Position numbers and translations under genes: made by a program. This document shows, in pieces, positions 24,402 to 32,238 of a DNA stretch of 33,254 bases; the first letter of the stretch is position 1; every line of letters starts with the position of its first letter. Below the pieces are notes generated by a model that saw nothing but the letters and a program-made list of their open reading frames with translations, had not been told where the DNA came from and searched no databases. The stretch comes from Anaerolineaceae bacterium UBA5224 (GTDB lineage Bacteria > Chloroflexota > Anaerolineae > Anaerolineales > Anaerolineaceae), in contig DHUW01000023.1 in the NCBI GenBank assembly GCA_002409365.1, forward strand, positions 1 through 33,254. Reading direction: 5' to 3'.

Positions 24402-25166
24402 CTATACGAGATGCAATTCGATCCCAGTTCCGATAATTTGTGAGACTACTTCTTGAGTGACTGGTTTATTGGTAACCATTCGAGTCAGGCTGTTAAGTGG
24501 TGCGATTGAAAATAAAGCTCTTTTCATGAGTTTGGAATTATCGATGAGCAATGTGGTTTCATCGGCAGCCTGGATAATCAGTCTTTTACGATTGCTTTCT
24601 TCAATTTGGTGCTGCATAATTCCCACTGAAGGGTCCAAAGCTGCTGAGCACATAAAAGCAGTATCGACATGAATTTGACTAAGCTGCCGATCGACGATCG
24701 GTCCAATAAAACAGTTATGCGCACGGGAATACTCACCACCCAAACAAAACAGTTTGCAATCGTAATTTGGTTTGGTCAGTTCTTCGATCACATCCTGAAA
24801 GTAAGTAAAAACAGTCAGATTCTTTACATTTTGAAAATAGGCTAAAAGATAATAAACAGTTGTGCTGTTATCGAGCAGAATAGTGCTGCCATCTTTTATG
24901 AACTGAGAAGCATAGGCTGCAATTTTCTTTTTTTCTTCGACTTTCTGCATCGAGCGATATAGATACGATTTTTCAAAATTGCCGATCGAATTAACACAAG
25001 CACCACCCCTGATTTTTTGAATGTAGCCTTGTTCTTCCAGGATATCAAGATCCCGATGTATAGTGATTGTGCTCACCTTAAAGGTGTCTGTTAACTCCAT
25101 AATGGTTGCTGAAGTATTTTTAAATATAAATCGAACAATTTCATCCCGCCTTTGATTCGCATTCAT
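24402..25166 (-). CDS. DeoR-family transcriptional regulator
   Basis: A 254-residue repressor-type regulator. The N-terminal DeoR helix-turn-helix (~residues 6-55) shows MELTDTFKVSTITIHRDLDILEEQGYIQKIRGGA. The rest is a DeoRC sensor domain of the ribose-isomerase fold (DGSTILLDNSTTVYYLL, then FLGGEY-like CLGGEYS, then ADETTLLIDNSKL), which usually binds a sugar phosphate. It starts a leftward unit with aldolase and phosphorylase and is divergent from the second phosphorylase. It therefore probably controls both directions in response to a pentose phosphate. GGAG precedes the ATG. Confidence 0.92.
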   Translation of the reverse strand: MNANQRRDEIVRFIFKNTSATIMELTDTFKVSTITIHRDLDILEEQGYIQKIRGGACVNSIGNFEKSYLYRSMQKVEEKKKIAAYASQFIKDGSTILLDNSTTVYYLLAYFQNVKNLTVFTYFQDVIEELTKPNYDCKLFCLGGEYSRAHNCFIGPIVDRQLSQIHVDTAFMCSAALDPSVGIMQHQIEESNRKRLIIQAADETTLLIDNSKLMKRALFSIAPLNSLTRMVTNKPVTQEVVSQIIGTGIELHLV

Positions 25167-25185
25167 CGCTTTTCTCCATTATTTC

Positions 25186-25257
25186 CGACATGTTTTGACA
25201 CATTATATCATAATTAATGAAATTAACCCTCATCTTTTTTAAAATATTTGATATAAT
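25186..25257. promoter_or_regulatory. Divergent promoter pair between deoR-type and phosphorylase genes
   Basis: TGATATAAT, an extended -10, occurs once on each strand: plus 25249-25257 and minus 25210-25202. The two form an inverted repeat 38 bp apart. Predicted start sites are ~40 nt before the GTG at 25304 and ~29 nt before the ATG at 25166. Neither has a good -35, which is usual for extended -10 promoters or activator/repressor-controlled ones. A direct repeat of TGTC (minus strand, 25186-25202) around the regulator's own start site is a possible operator. Confidence 0.6.
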
Positions 25258-25303
25258 TTGGTAAATTAGTGAACACACAAAGCAACATTCAAAAAGGAGT
25301 ATT

Positions 25304-26161
25304 GTGAATCATTCATCAAAAAAAGTTATTGCCGATGAAAACGCTACCGCAGCAAGCCCATTAATGCCAGGCGAGAAACACCTTGCAACTGGAATCAAGA
25401 CAGGTGATGTTTCCAGATATGTACTTTTCGCTGGCGACCCAAAACGCAGTGACCATTGCGAATCTATTTGGGACTCTTATCAGGAAGTTAGTTACAACCG
25501 GGAATACCGAAATTGCAGGGGAACTTTTCAAGGCACCGATATTTCTATCGTTTCTACCGGAATTGGTGACCTCGCCATGAGTTTTGCTGTTGAGGAAATC
25601 GCACGAAGCGGCGCAGACACTTTTATTCGTGTCGGAACAACCGGAGCTTTACAACCTGAAATCGAATGCGGTTCCTTGATCATCAATACAGGTATGATCC
25701 GCGGTGATGGTACCTCTAAATGCTATATTCAGCCTGAATATCCAGCCCTCGCCAATTACGAAGTGGTCATGGCATTGATCGATGCTTGTGAAACACTTGG
25801 CTATAAGTATTATGTTGGCATTGGCGCCTCTGCGGATTCTTTCTACGCAGGCCAGGCACGCCCTTGCTTCAATAATTACTGGCAATCCGCCTGGGACAAC
25901 ATGGTTGAAGATTATCGCCGGGCTGGTATCGTGAATTGGGAAGGCGAAGCCAGTGCCCTGCTTACACTCTCAAGCCTCTTCGGTCTGCGAGCCGGCTTTA
26001 TCAGCACCGTCATCGACAATCGAATCACTAATGAATTTAATCATATCGGTGAGCCAGAATCTGTACATGCAGCTAGTCTGGCGGTCGTATACCTTGCTCG
26101 ATGGGATCAAATGAAAGCTGAAAAGGGTGTCAAATATGTAACGCCCTCAATGTTCAAATAA
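25304..26161 (+). CDS. Uridine-phosphorylase-like nucleoside phosphorylase (paralog 2)
   Basis: A 285-residue enzyme of the same family as 22691-23527, with a short N-terminal extension (~20 residues). Phosphate-site residues are kept (GDPKR, Arg48; NREY; FIRVGTTG, Arg109). The uracil-site Gln184 and Arg186 (YAGQAR) match Udp. The ribose motif is NWEGEA, with Gly214 in place of Met197 of E. coli Udp and Glu215 kept. The start is GTG at 25304, supported by AAAAAGGAG. No upstream ATG fits. It is divergent from the DeoR-type gene and followed by a terminator, so it may be expressed at a different level from the SDR genes beyond. Two close paralogs at one locus suggest division of labour, for example ribo- against deoxyribonucleosides. 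Confidence 0.9.
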   Translation: MNHSSKKVIADENATAASPLMPGEKHLATGIKTGDVSRYVLFAGDPKRSDHCESIWDSYQEVSYNREYRNCRGTFQGTDISIVSTGIGDLAMSFAVEEIARSGADTFIRVGTTGALQPEIECGSLIINTGMIRGDGTSKCYIQPEYPALANYEVVMALIDACETLGYKYYVGIGASADSFYAGQARPCFNNYWQSAWDNMVEDYRRAGIVNWEGEASALLTLSSLFGLRAGFISTVIDNRITNEFNHIGEPESVHAASLAVVYLARWDQMKAEKGVKYVTPSMFK

Positions 26162-26192
26162 TCTGTAGAACACTGTTGAGTTTCTGATATGT

Positions 26193-26241
26193 AATCCCCA
26201 GGTGAAAAAAAGGCTTAAAAGTCGAAAACCTGGGGATTTTT
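26193..26241 (+). terminator. Terminator between phosphorylase 2 and the SDR genes
   Basis: AATCCCCAGG and CCTGGGGATT form a 10-bp stem around a 26-nt loop and are followed by TTTTAAA. The long loop may make it a partial terminator allowing read-through into the SDR-SDR-cupin genes, for which no separate promoter was seen. Confidence 0.75.
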
Positions 26242-26273
26242 AAATAACATTGGAATAGAGATAAGGAAAACTT

Positions 26274-27059
26274 ATGAAAATACCCCCTACAACACAATTG
26301 CTGGATTTTACAGGAAAAGTCGTTTTCGTAACCGGAAGTTCAAAAGGCATTGGCGCAGCTATCGCAAAGAGATTTGCAGAAGCTGGGGCAAACGTTGCTA
26401 TACACTATCATTCTCACCGCGAAGAAGCTGAACAGGTTTTACAGGCAATAAAGGTTCACGGACATAAGACTACAATGGTCCATGGCGACGTCTCTAACAG
26501 TGATGATGTGAGAAAAATGTTCGATAACGTATCCAAAGACTTGGGCGCTGTCGATGTAATGGTGAATAATGCCGGCAATTACCCTCATGCCAGTCTTCTC
26601 GATATGACCGAAGAAGAATGGGACAGCATGTTGAACATCAATCTGAAAAGTGTATTTATGTGCACTCAGGCTGCTGCCCGACAAATGGTCGAAGCTCAGA
26701 AGCCAGGTGCGATTGTCAATATCAGTTCGTTATCAGCGATCAACCCTGCCCCAGGACATTGCCATTACACTGCCGCCAAGGCTGGCGTAATGATGTTTAC
26801 CAAAACTGCAGCACTTGAGTTGGGACCACGGGGAATTCGGGTGAATGCAGTCGGTCCTGGTTTGATCAACTCCCCTGTACTTGCTGATAACTGGCCTGAA
26901 GGTGTTGCCAGCTGGATGAGCAAGGTACCGCTGGGTCGCATCGGAGAGCCGGAAGATATCGCAGATGCCTGCCTGTTTTTGGCGAGCGAAGCAGCCAGGT
27001 TTATTACGGGTCAACACCTTTTGGTTGAAGGTGGAATTTATACCAATCCTATTTATTGA
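26274..27059 (+). CDS. Short-chain dehydrogenase/reductase 1
   Basis: A 261-residue classical SDR of the FabG-like group. The nucleotide-binding TGSSKGIG (residues 20-27), NNAG (98-101), active-site Ser in NISSLS (~151-152) and YTAAK (Tyr165, Lys169) are all intact. After the second strand comes HYHSHR, basic and lacking an acidic residue, which points to NADP(H). It begins a tight SDR-SDR-cupin unit with 21-nt and 27-nt gaps. The substrate is unknown. By context it is a sugar, sugar acid, sugar phosphate or short aldehyde from nucleoside breakdown, not a fatty-acid intermediate. Confidence 0.88.
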   Translation: MKIPPTTQLLDFTGKVVFVTGSSKGIGAAIAKRFAEAGANVAIHYHSHREEAEQVLQAIKVHGHKTTMVHGDVSNSDDVRKMFDNVSKDLGAVDVMVNNAGNYPHASLLDMTEEEWDSMLNINLKSVFMCTQAAARQMVEAQKPGAIVNISSLSAINPAPGHCHYTAAKAGVMMFTKTAALELGPRGIRVNAVGPGLINSPVLADNWPEGVASWMSKVPLGRIGEPEDIADACLFLASEAARFITGQHLLVEGGIYTNPIY

Positions 27060-27080
27060 TCGAAAAAGTGGAGTAGAAAT

Positions 27081-27863
27081 ATGAACTTATTACTTGAAGG
27101 ACGTGTCGCACTCGTTACCGGAGGTGGCCGGGGAATGGGTCGCGGAATTTGCAAGATATTGGCAGAAGAAGGGGCGCATGTGATTGTCGCTGACATCGTC
27201 ATGGAGAATGCCATGGAAGTTGTAAATTGGATCAACGAACATGGTGGACATGCCAGTCAGGCACACATTGATATCACTGATCCTGTAAGTGTAGAAAAAG
27301 TATTCACTGAAGCTATAGAAGAATTCGGGAAGGTGGATATCCTGGTAAACAACGCTGGAGTAACTCGAATGAATAAATTTGAGGATATCCCACTAAAGGA
27401 ATTCAACTTTGTGTTTAATGTAAACACAACTGGGACATTTATTTGCTGCCAGGAGTTCACAAAACATGCAATTGAAGGTAATTATGGTGGTAGCATCTTG
27501 AATATCGCGTCTAATGCTGGCAAAGTTGGTTTCCAGAACCAGCTGCACTATAATGCGGCGAAAGCTGCCGTGATTAACATGACCAGAAACCTCGCTGCAG
27601 AATTGGCTCCCCACCACATTAATGTCAATGCGATCTGTCCGGGGGCGGTTGCCACAGAAATGCTTATGGAAGTAGCCCGATCCTTATCGGATGGCGATGA
27701 GGATGAAGCGAAAAAAATTATGCAGAGTTTCGCAGTTCCTCAGTTGGGCAGGTTAGTTCTACCTGAAGAAATTGGCAAGATCGTAGCATTTCTTGTTTCT
27801 GATTCAGCATCGATAATTCGCGGTCAGAGTATCAACGTAGACGGCGGAGCGACTCCTTACTAA
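27081..27863 (+). CDS. Short-chain dehydrogenase/reductase 2
   Basis: A 260-residue classical SDR. It has TGGGRGMG (residues 13-20), NNAG (90-93), Ser144 and YNAAK (Tyr157, Lys161). Asp38 in VIVADI at the end of the second strand predicts NAD(H) use, unlike its neighbour. The two SDRs are only distantly similar, so this is not a recent tandem duplication. GGAG precedes the ATG. Being co-transcribed with another SDR of opposite cofactor type suggests either an oxidation-reduction pair, such as epimerisation through a keto form, or two separate steps in one pathway. The substrate is not known. Confidence 0.88.
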   Translation: MNLLLEGRVALVTGGGRGMGRGICKILAEEGAHVIVADIVMENAMEVVNWINEHGGHASQAHIDITDPVSVEKVFTEAIEEFGKVDILVNNAGVTRMNKFEDIPLKEFNFVFNVNTTGTFICCQEFTKHAIEGNYGGSILNIASNAGKVGFQNQLHYNAAKAAVINMTRNLAAELAPHHINVNAICPGAVATEMLMEVARSLSDGDEDEAKKIMQSFAVPQLGRLVLPEEIGKIVAFLVSDSASIIRGQSINVDGGATPY

Positions 27864-27890
27864 TTTATCTTTCCTGGAGGGCTTTACATA

Positions 27891-28418
27891 ATGGATCAAA
27901 CATCAAAAAGTGATTTCCTGAGCTTGATCAAGGGAAAATATGACTTTAGACCAATCCCCGATGAAGGCGGCTTGTTTCACCAGACCTACATTTCTGAAGA
28001 TTCAGTAAACGAAACAAAATTGCGTGGACCTATTGATGAGGAACGCTCAATTAATAGTACGGGATACTTTCTCCTGGAGGATAGCCCTGATTGTTTTTCC
28101 GCACTGCATAAATTGAAGTCCGACGAAACTTACCATTTTTACCAGGGAGACCCGATTGAGCTTTTAATGCTGCATCCCGATGGAACGGCTGAAACTGTGA
28201 CCTTAGGAATGGACATACGGGCTGGTCATTCCCTTCAATACACGGTGAAAGCAGGTGATTGGCAAGGTTCTCACCTTGTCCAGGGAGGGAAATATGCCCT
28301 TCTGGCAGTCTCTATGTCTCCTGGCTTCCATCCTGCAGATTTTGAGCTTGGTAATCGTCAAAAATTGACGGCAAGTTATCCAGCTTTTACGGATCTGATC
28401 TTCCAACTGACTCGATAA
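27891..28418 (+). CDS. Cupin_5 (DUF985) family protein
   Basis: A 175-residue single-domain cupin of the DUF985/cupin_5 type (YML079w-like). Family features are GGLFHQTYISED near residue 30, STGYFLL, and ALHKLKSDETYHFYQGDPIELLMLHPDG, which holds putative metal His residues. Then come GDWQGSHLV and SMSPGFHPADFELG. No enzymatic activity is firmly established for the family. The cupin fold also includes sugar isomerases (archaeal phosphoglucose isomerase, D-lyxose isomerase) and epimerases. It is the last gene of the SDR-SDR-cupin unit, with TGGAGGG before the ATG, and ends at a bidirectional terminator. A sugar or sugar-phosphate substrate is plausible by context only. Confidence 0.82.
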   Translation: MDQTSKSDFLSLIKGKYDFRPIPDEGGLFHQTYISEDSVNETKLRGPIDEERSINSTGYFLLEDSPDCFSALHKLKSDETYHFYQGDPIELLMLHPDGTAETVTLGMDIRAGHSLQYTVKAGDWQGSHLVQGGKYALLAVSMSPGFHPADFELGNRQKLTASYPAFTDLIFQLTR

Positions 28419-28440
28419 TCCAAACTGACACTATGAAAAA

Positions 28441-28470
28441 ACACCTCTGCTGTATTGCAGAGGTGTTTTT
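28441..28470. terminator. Bidirectional terminator between cupin gene and BMP-transporter operon
   Basis: A perfect 10-bp stem, ACACCTCTGC / GCAGAGGTGT, with a 6-nt loop has A5 before and T5 after. It terminates both the rightward cupin operon and the leftward transporter operon. Confidence 0.9.
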
Positions 28471-28520
28471 GGTTTGCCGACTCTCTACCAAAGAGATATC
28501 CGCATTCACCAATTACCCGT

Positions 28521-29456
28521 TTAAGATCTAATCGATGTCGACAGTTTATTCCGGGAGCGTATTATGGATGAAACTACCAGGACGATAACTGAGAGTAAGT
28601 AGGGGAAAGTTTTAATAATTGAAGGCGGAATTCCAAAACCAATTAATTCGAAACGGATACCCAGAGCTTCGGAAAAACCGAACAAAAGTGCAGCCAGAAG
28701 GCCATAGAAAGGCTTATAACCGCCAAATACAATGGCAATAAAAGCGGTAAAACCACGACCTTGAATCATGTTTTCAATGAATTGTGAAACAAGGATTGAT
28801 GATATATAAGCGCCAGCGAGACCACATAACGCGCCGCTCCAGGTAATCGCCAAAAACTGGACTTTTTCAGGATGGATACCAGCTGTCCTCGCTGCGTCTG
28901 CATGCTCTCCAACACTACGAATTGCCAAACCAAATGGAGTCTTCATAAGAAGAACATAAGTTAAGATAACCACCAGGAAGGAAATATACACGATCGGCGA
29001 ATGATGACCTAAGGCTTCTCCCAGAACTGGCACATTGACCAAAAAAGGAATCTGGATTTCGGGAATACGTGCAATAGCAGTTGGACGGAATGTGCCGGAA
29101 GTGTCGAAAACTAATCGCAGGAGGGTGGCTGTCAGACCGGATGCTAAAAGATTCATACCAATACTGGTGATCACATGATCAGTCGAAAGTTTAAGCACAC
29201 AGAAGGAATAGATAAAGCTTGCCAGGACGCCAGAAACAGCACCTGCCAACAATCCTACCCAAACGTTCCCTCCTGAAAACTCGATGGCCATGATTCCGAA
29301 AAAAGCTCCGATTAACATAAAGCCTTCCAATGCAATATTGAAAACCTTCGCTTTTACACAAAGTAAACCACCCATCGCCGCAAGAATTATGGGTGCGGCT
29401 ATTCGAATGGAAGCTGCGAGGAGTTCCGGTGTGAGTATTGAAAATAATTCATTCAT
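28521..29456 (-). CDS. Nucleoside ABC transporter permease (BMP-type, NupQ/YufQ-like)
   Basis: A 311-residue integral membrane permease of the BPD_transp_2 (RbsC/LivH-like) family. It has the typical LLCVKAKVFNIALEGFMLIGAF near the N-terminus and GEHADAARTAGI / LAITWSGALCGLAGAY in the middle, motifs shared by the permeases of BMP-lipoprotein nucleoside importers. Its start overlaps the stop of the upstream permease by ATGA. It is the last gene of the importer operon, which ends at the shared terminator. Confidence 0.9.
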   Translation of the reverse strand: MNELFSILTPELLAASIRIAAPIILAAMGGLLCVKAKVFNIALEGFMLIGAFFGIMAIEFSGGNVWVGLLAGAVSGVLASFIYSFCVLKLSTDHVITSIGMNLLASGLTATLLRLVFDTSGTFRPTAIARIPEIQIPFLVNVPVLGEALGHHSPIVYISFLVVILTYVLLMKTPFGLAIRSVGEHADAARTAGIHPEKVQFLAITWSGALCGLAGAYISSILVSQFIENMIQGRGFTAFIAIVFGGYKPFYGLLAALLFGFSEALGIRFELIGFGIPPSIIKTFPYLLSVIVLVVSSIIRSRNKLSTSIRS

Positions 29457-30574
29457 GGTTTCACCTCTTCAGCTAATAAAGAATTATTCCTTTCTTCATT
29501 CTTGGTACTGCTATCATCAGATGAATTTCGTCGTTTACGGTGTTTTAGAAAGCCAAAACCAAGTCTGCCAGTAGCGGTCAAGACAATTAATGCCTGAACA
29601 ACATCTACCATAGCCCTGGGGATTTCTGTAACACGTTCCATGTTCATACCGCCATTCCGTAAAATTCCAAACAGCGTACCAGTGAACAAAATGCCAAGAG
29701 GGTTGTTATCTGCCATCAAGGATACAACTACCCCGTCGAATCCAAGACCAGTATTAAATCTTCCGGGGAAACGATGATGTACCCCAAACACTTCGATTCC
29801 GCCAACCAAGCCAGCAATCGCACCGCTTATCAGGAAAGTCATGATGATTGTTTTTTTAGATTTGATGCCGCCATAACGGGCGAAAATCGAATTGGTTCCA
29901 ACCACTTTGATTTCATAACCCAAGGTCGTGGAGTAGAGAACAAAATTAACAATGATTGCGATGACAATTGCGATAAAAAGGCCGATGTTTGCTGAGGATT
30001 GCGGAATTATTCGGGTTAACCATAAATCTGTTGCTAACGAATTGGTTGAGTAGGTGGTTCCCGTTGCACCTTCTCCCATAAGAGGTCCCATAACCAGGTA
30101 ATCGGTGATCAGGACAGCGATATAGTTCAATAACAAGGTGGTAACTACTTCGTCTGTTCCCCATGTCGCACGTAAAAAAGCCGGAATTAAAGCCCATAAT
30201 AAGCCAATTATTGCGCCGCAACTTAGAGCCAGGATTATGACTGAAACTGGGGGCATTTTTCCATATAGGGATAAGCCGATGGCAGCAGAAGTGATTGCGC
30301 CTAACATCAGCTGGCCATCAATGCCCATATTAAATACTCCGGCTGACATTGGAATCGCCACCGCGAGACCGCATAAGATGAGCGGAGCCGTCCAACGCAA
30401 AGTATTACCGATATCTGAGGTTACTGCGCGCTTCATACCTTCCATTACAGATATAGGTTTGTATCCGGTTAGCGCCAGAACCAACATGATCACTGCTAAA
30501 GCAATAAAGACAATAAGAATCTTCTTGCCAGCAACTAGAAGTATTTTCTTAAGGTTTTCTTGAAATGCTTTCAA
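29453..30574 (-). CDS. Nucleoside ABC transporter permease (BMP-type, NupP/YufP-like)
   Basis: A 373-residue integral membrane permease of the same superfamily as its neighbour, with longer N- and C-termini. It shows VFNMGIDGQLMLGA, TWGTDEVVTTLLLNYIA and SGAIAGLVGGIEVFGVHHRF, which mark the first permease of BMP-type nucleoside importers. The C-terminal tail is charged and cytoplasmic (KHRKRRNSSDDSSTKNEER). It overlaps both neighbours by 4 nt, so ATPase and permeases are made as a coupled set. Confidence 0.9.
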   Translation of the reverse strand: MKAFQENLKKILLVAGKKILIVFIALAVIMLVLALTGYKPISVMEGMKRAVTSDIGNTLRWTAPLILCGLAVAIPMSAGVFNMGIDGQLMLGAITSAAIGLSLYGKMPPVSVIILALSCGAIIGLLWALIPAFLRATWGTDEVVTTLLLNYIAVLITDYLVMGPLMGEGATGTTYSTNSLATDLWLTRIIPQSSANIGLFIAIVIAIIVNFVLYSTTLGYEIKVVGTNSIFARYGGIKSKKTIIMTFLISGAIAGLVGGIEVFGVHHRFPGRFNTGLGFDGVVVSLMADNNPLGILFTGTLFGILRNGGMNMERVTEIPRAMVDVVQALIVLTATGRLGFGFLKHRKRRNSSDDSSTKNEERNNSLLAEEVKP

Positions 30575-32130
30575 TTTCGCTCCAATCCACCTTCGTTTGA
30601 TCGTGATCCAGCGGTGTTTCTCTTCGACCCGGTCATGAATAAGCCCAACTCGATTTCATCTATGCCCTTGTTATCGAAGCCGGCAACTATTTCTCCTTCG
30701 TACATGACGTACAACCGATCAGATAATGCAAGGATTTCATCAAGATCTGCTGAAACCAATAAAATACCAGTACCTGAATCCCGCAAATCGATAAGCTGCT
30801 TATGGATAGACTCAATAGCGCCGACATCTACGCCTCGGGTTGGCTGACCTGCTACCAGTAGTTCGGGGTTGGCGCTAAGCTCCCTGGCAATAACTACTTT
30901 TTGCATGTTGCCACCCGATAAAGTTCTGACCAGATCTTTACTGCTGGAAACTTTAATGCCGAACTCCTCGATCAAGGACCAACTTTTTTCCTCGATCGCT
31001 TTCTTTTTTAATATTCCATGATTTGACAGCTCTTCTGATAAGTAGTTACTGACTACCAGATTTTCTTCTACTGTGCAATCCTTGCTGACCCCAACAAGCA
31101 ACCGGTCTTCAGGGATATGAGAAATACCTAAATTGCGACGAGCAAGTATGGATGATTTATTAATAACCTTATCCAGCATTAAGATCTGACCTGACTGAAC
31201 AGGTCGCATGCCAGTTATTACCTCAATTAATTCGGTTTGACCGTTTCCTTCTACGCCGGCGATCCCAACGATCTCACCTTTGCGGACGTGAAGATTTACC
31301 TTCTTCAGGCAATCGAGTCCCCGGTCATTTTTTGTGCACAAATCTTCAAGCACCAAAACTGATCCAGTTGGTTTTGCTTCTGGTCGAACCACAGTCAATA
31401 CGACGTCTCTGCCGACCATCAACCCGGCAAGTTCAGTCACATTAGTCTCAGATGTTTTAACGTGACCAGTCACTTTTCCTCGACGCATCACCGTGATATT
31501 GTCTGAGACAGCCATAACTTCTTTTAATTTGTGCGTAATAAGAACTACTGAACAGCCATTGCTGGACATGCCACGAATAATGTTGAAAAGTTCTTCAATT
31601 TCAGAAGGGGTCAAAACTGCTGTAGGCTCATCCAGGATTAATATTTTTGCTCCCCGGTACAATGCTTTGATAATTTCAACACGCTGCATTTGCCCGACAG
31701 ATAATGAATGAACCGGGGCATCCAAATCAATCGAAAAACCATATTGTTTGAGAAGTTGTTCAACAATTCGTCTGGATTTTTTGTAATCAGTTAATCCAGC
31801 ATGAGTCGGAGTTTTTCCTAAAATAATGTTTTCCAATACCGTCAATGATGGGACAAGCATGAAATGTTGATGGACCATGCCAATACCCAGATCGATAGCA
31901 TCCTGTGGGCCGTTAATTCTGGCTGGTTCGCCGTTTATTTCTATTGAACCACTATCTGGTTGAATTAAACCGTACAGGATATTCATTAATGTAGATTTTC
32001 CTGCGCCGTTTTCTCCAATCAAACCATGAATTTCACCCAGAGAGACCTGGAAATCCACATCTTTATTTGCCACTACGCCGGGAAATTCTTTAGTAATCCC
32101 CTGCATTTTAATCGCCTGCTTCGGTGCCAA
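30571..32130 (-). CDS. Nucleoside ABC transporter double ATP-binding protein (NupO/YufO-like)
   Basis: A 519-residue ATPase with two ABC domains, as in RbsA-like and BMP-type importers. The first domain is complete: GENGAGKST, signature LSVGQMQRVEI, Walker B ILDEPTAVL and VLITHKL. The second has the usual degenerate Walker A (GVEGNGQTE), an intact LSGGNMQKVVIAREL signature and AGQPTRGVDVGAIE in place of the Walker B. That last pattern, together with the flanking BMP lipoprotein, separates nucleoside importers from ribose importers. It follows the binding-protein gene after a hairpin and overlaps the first permease by 4 nt. Confidence 0.94.
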   Translation of the reverse strand: MAPKQAIKMQGITKEFPGVVANKDVDFQVSLGEIHGLIGENGAGKSTLMNILYGLIQPDSGSIEINGEPARINGPQDAIDLGIGMVHQHFMLVPSLTVLENIILGKTPTHAGLTDYKKSRRIVEQLLKQYGFSIDLDAPVHSLSVGQMQRVEIIKALYRGAKILILDEPTAVLTPSEIEELFNIIRGMSSNGCSVVLITHKLKEVMAVSDNITVMRRGKVTGHVKTSETNVTELAGLMVGRDVVLTVVRPEAKPTGSVLVLEDLCTKNDRGLDCLKKVNLHVRKGEIVGIAGVEGNGQTELIEVITGMRPVQSGQILMLDKVINKSSILARRNLGISHIPEDRLLVGVSKDCTVEENLVVSNYLSEELSNHGILKKKAIEEKSWSLIEEFGIKVSSSKDLVRTLSGGNMQKVVIARELSANPELLVAGQPTRGVDVGAIESIHKQLIDLRDSGTGILLVSADLDEILALSDRLYVMYEGEIVAGFDNKGIDEIELGLFMTGSKRNTAGSRSNEGGLERN

Positions 32131-32192
32131 ACTTACTCCTTTACCTAATTATCCATAATCAAAATGGATGGAATCTTACGCAAGTATACAGG

Positions 32193-32226
32193 AAAGAAAG
32201 AGACGGAATTTTCCGTCTCTTTCTTT
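32193..32226 (-). terminator. Hairpin between BMP lipoprotein and ATPase genes
   Basis: A 16-bp stem, AAAGAAAGAGACGGAA with its perfect complement and a 2-nt loop. On the minus strand the distal arm itself ends in a T-rich stretch. It sits between the binding-protein gene and the rest of the importer operon, so it likely acts as a partial terminator that keeps binding protein in excess. Confidence 0.7.
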
Positions 32227-32238
32227 TTTTATTTTTGA

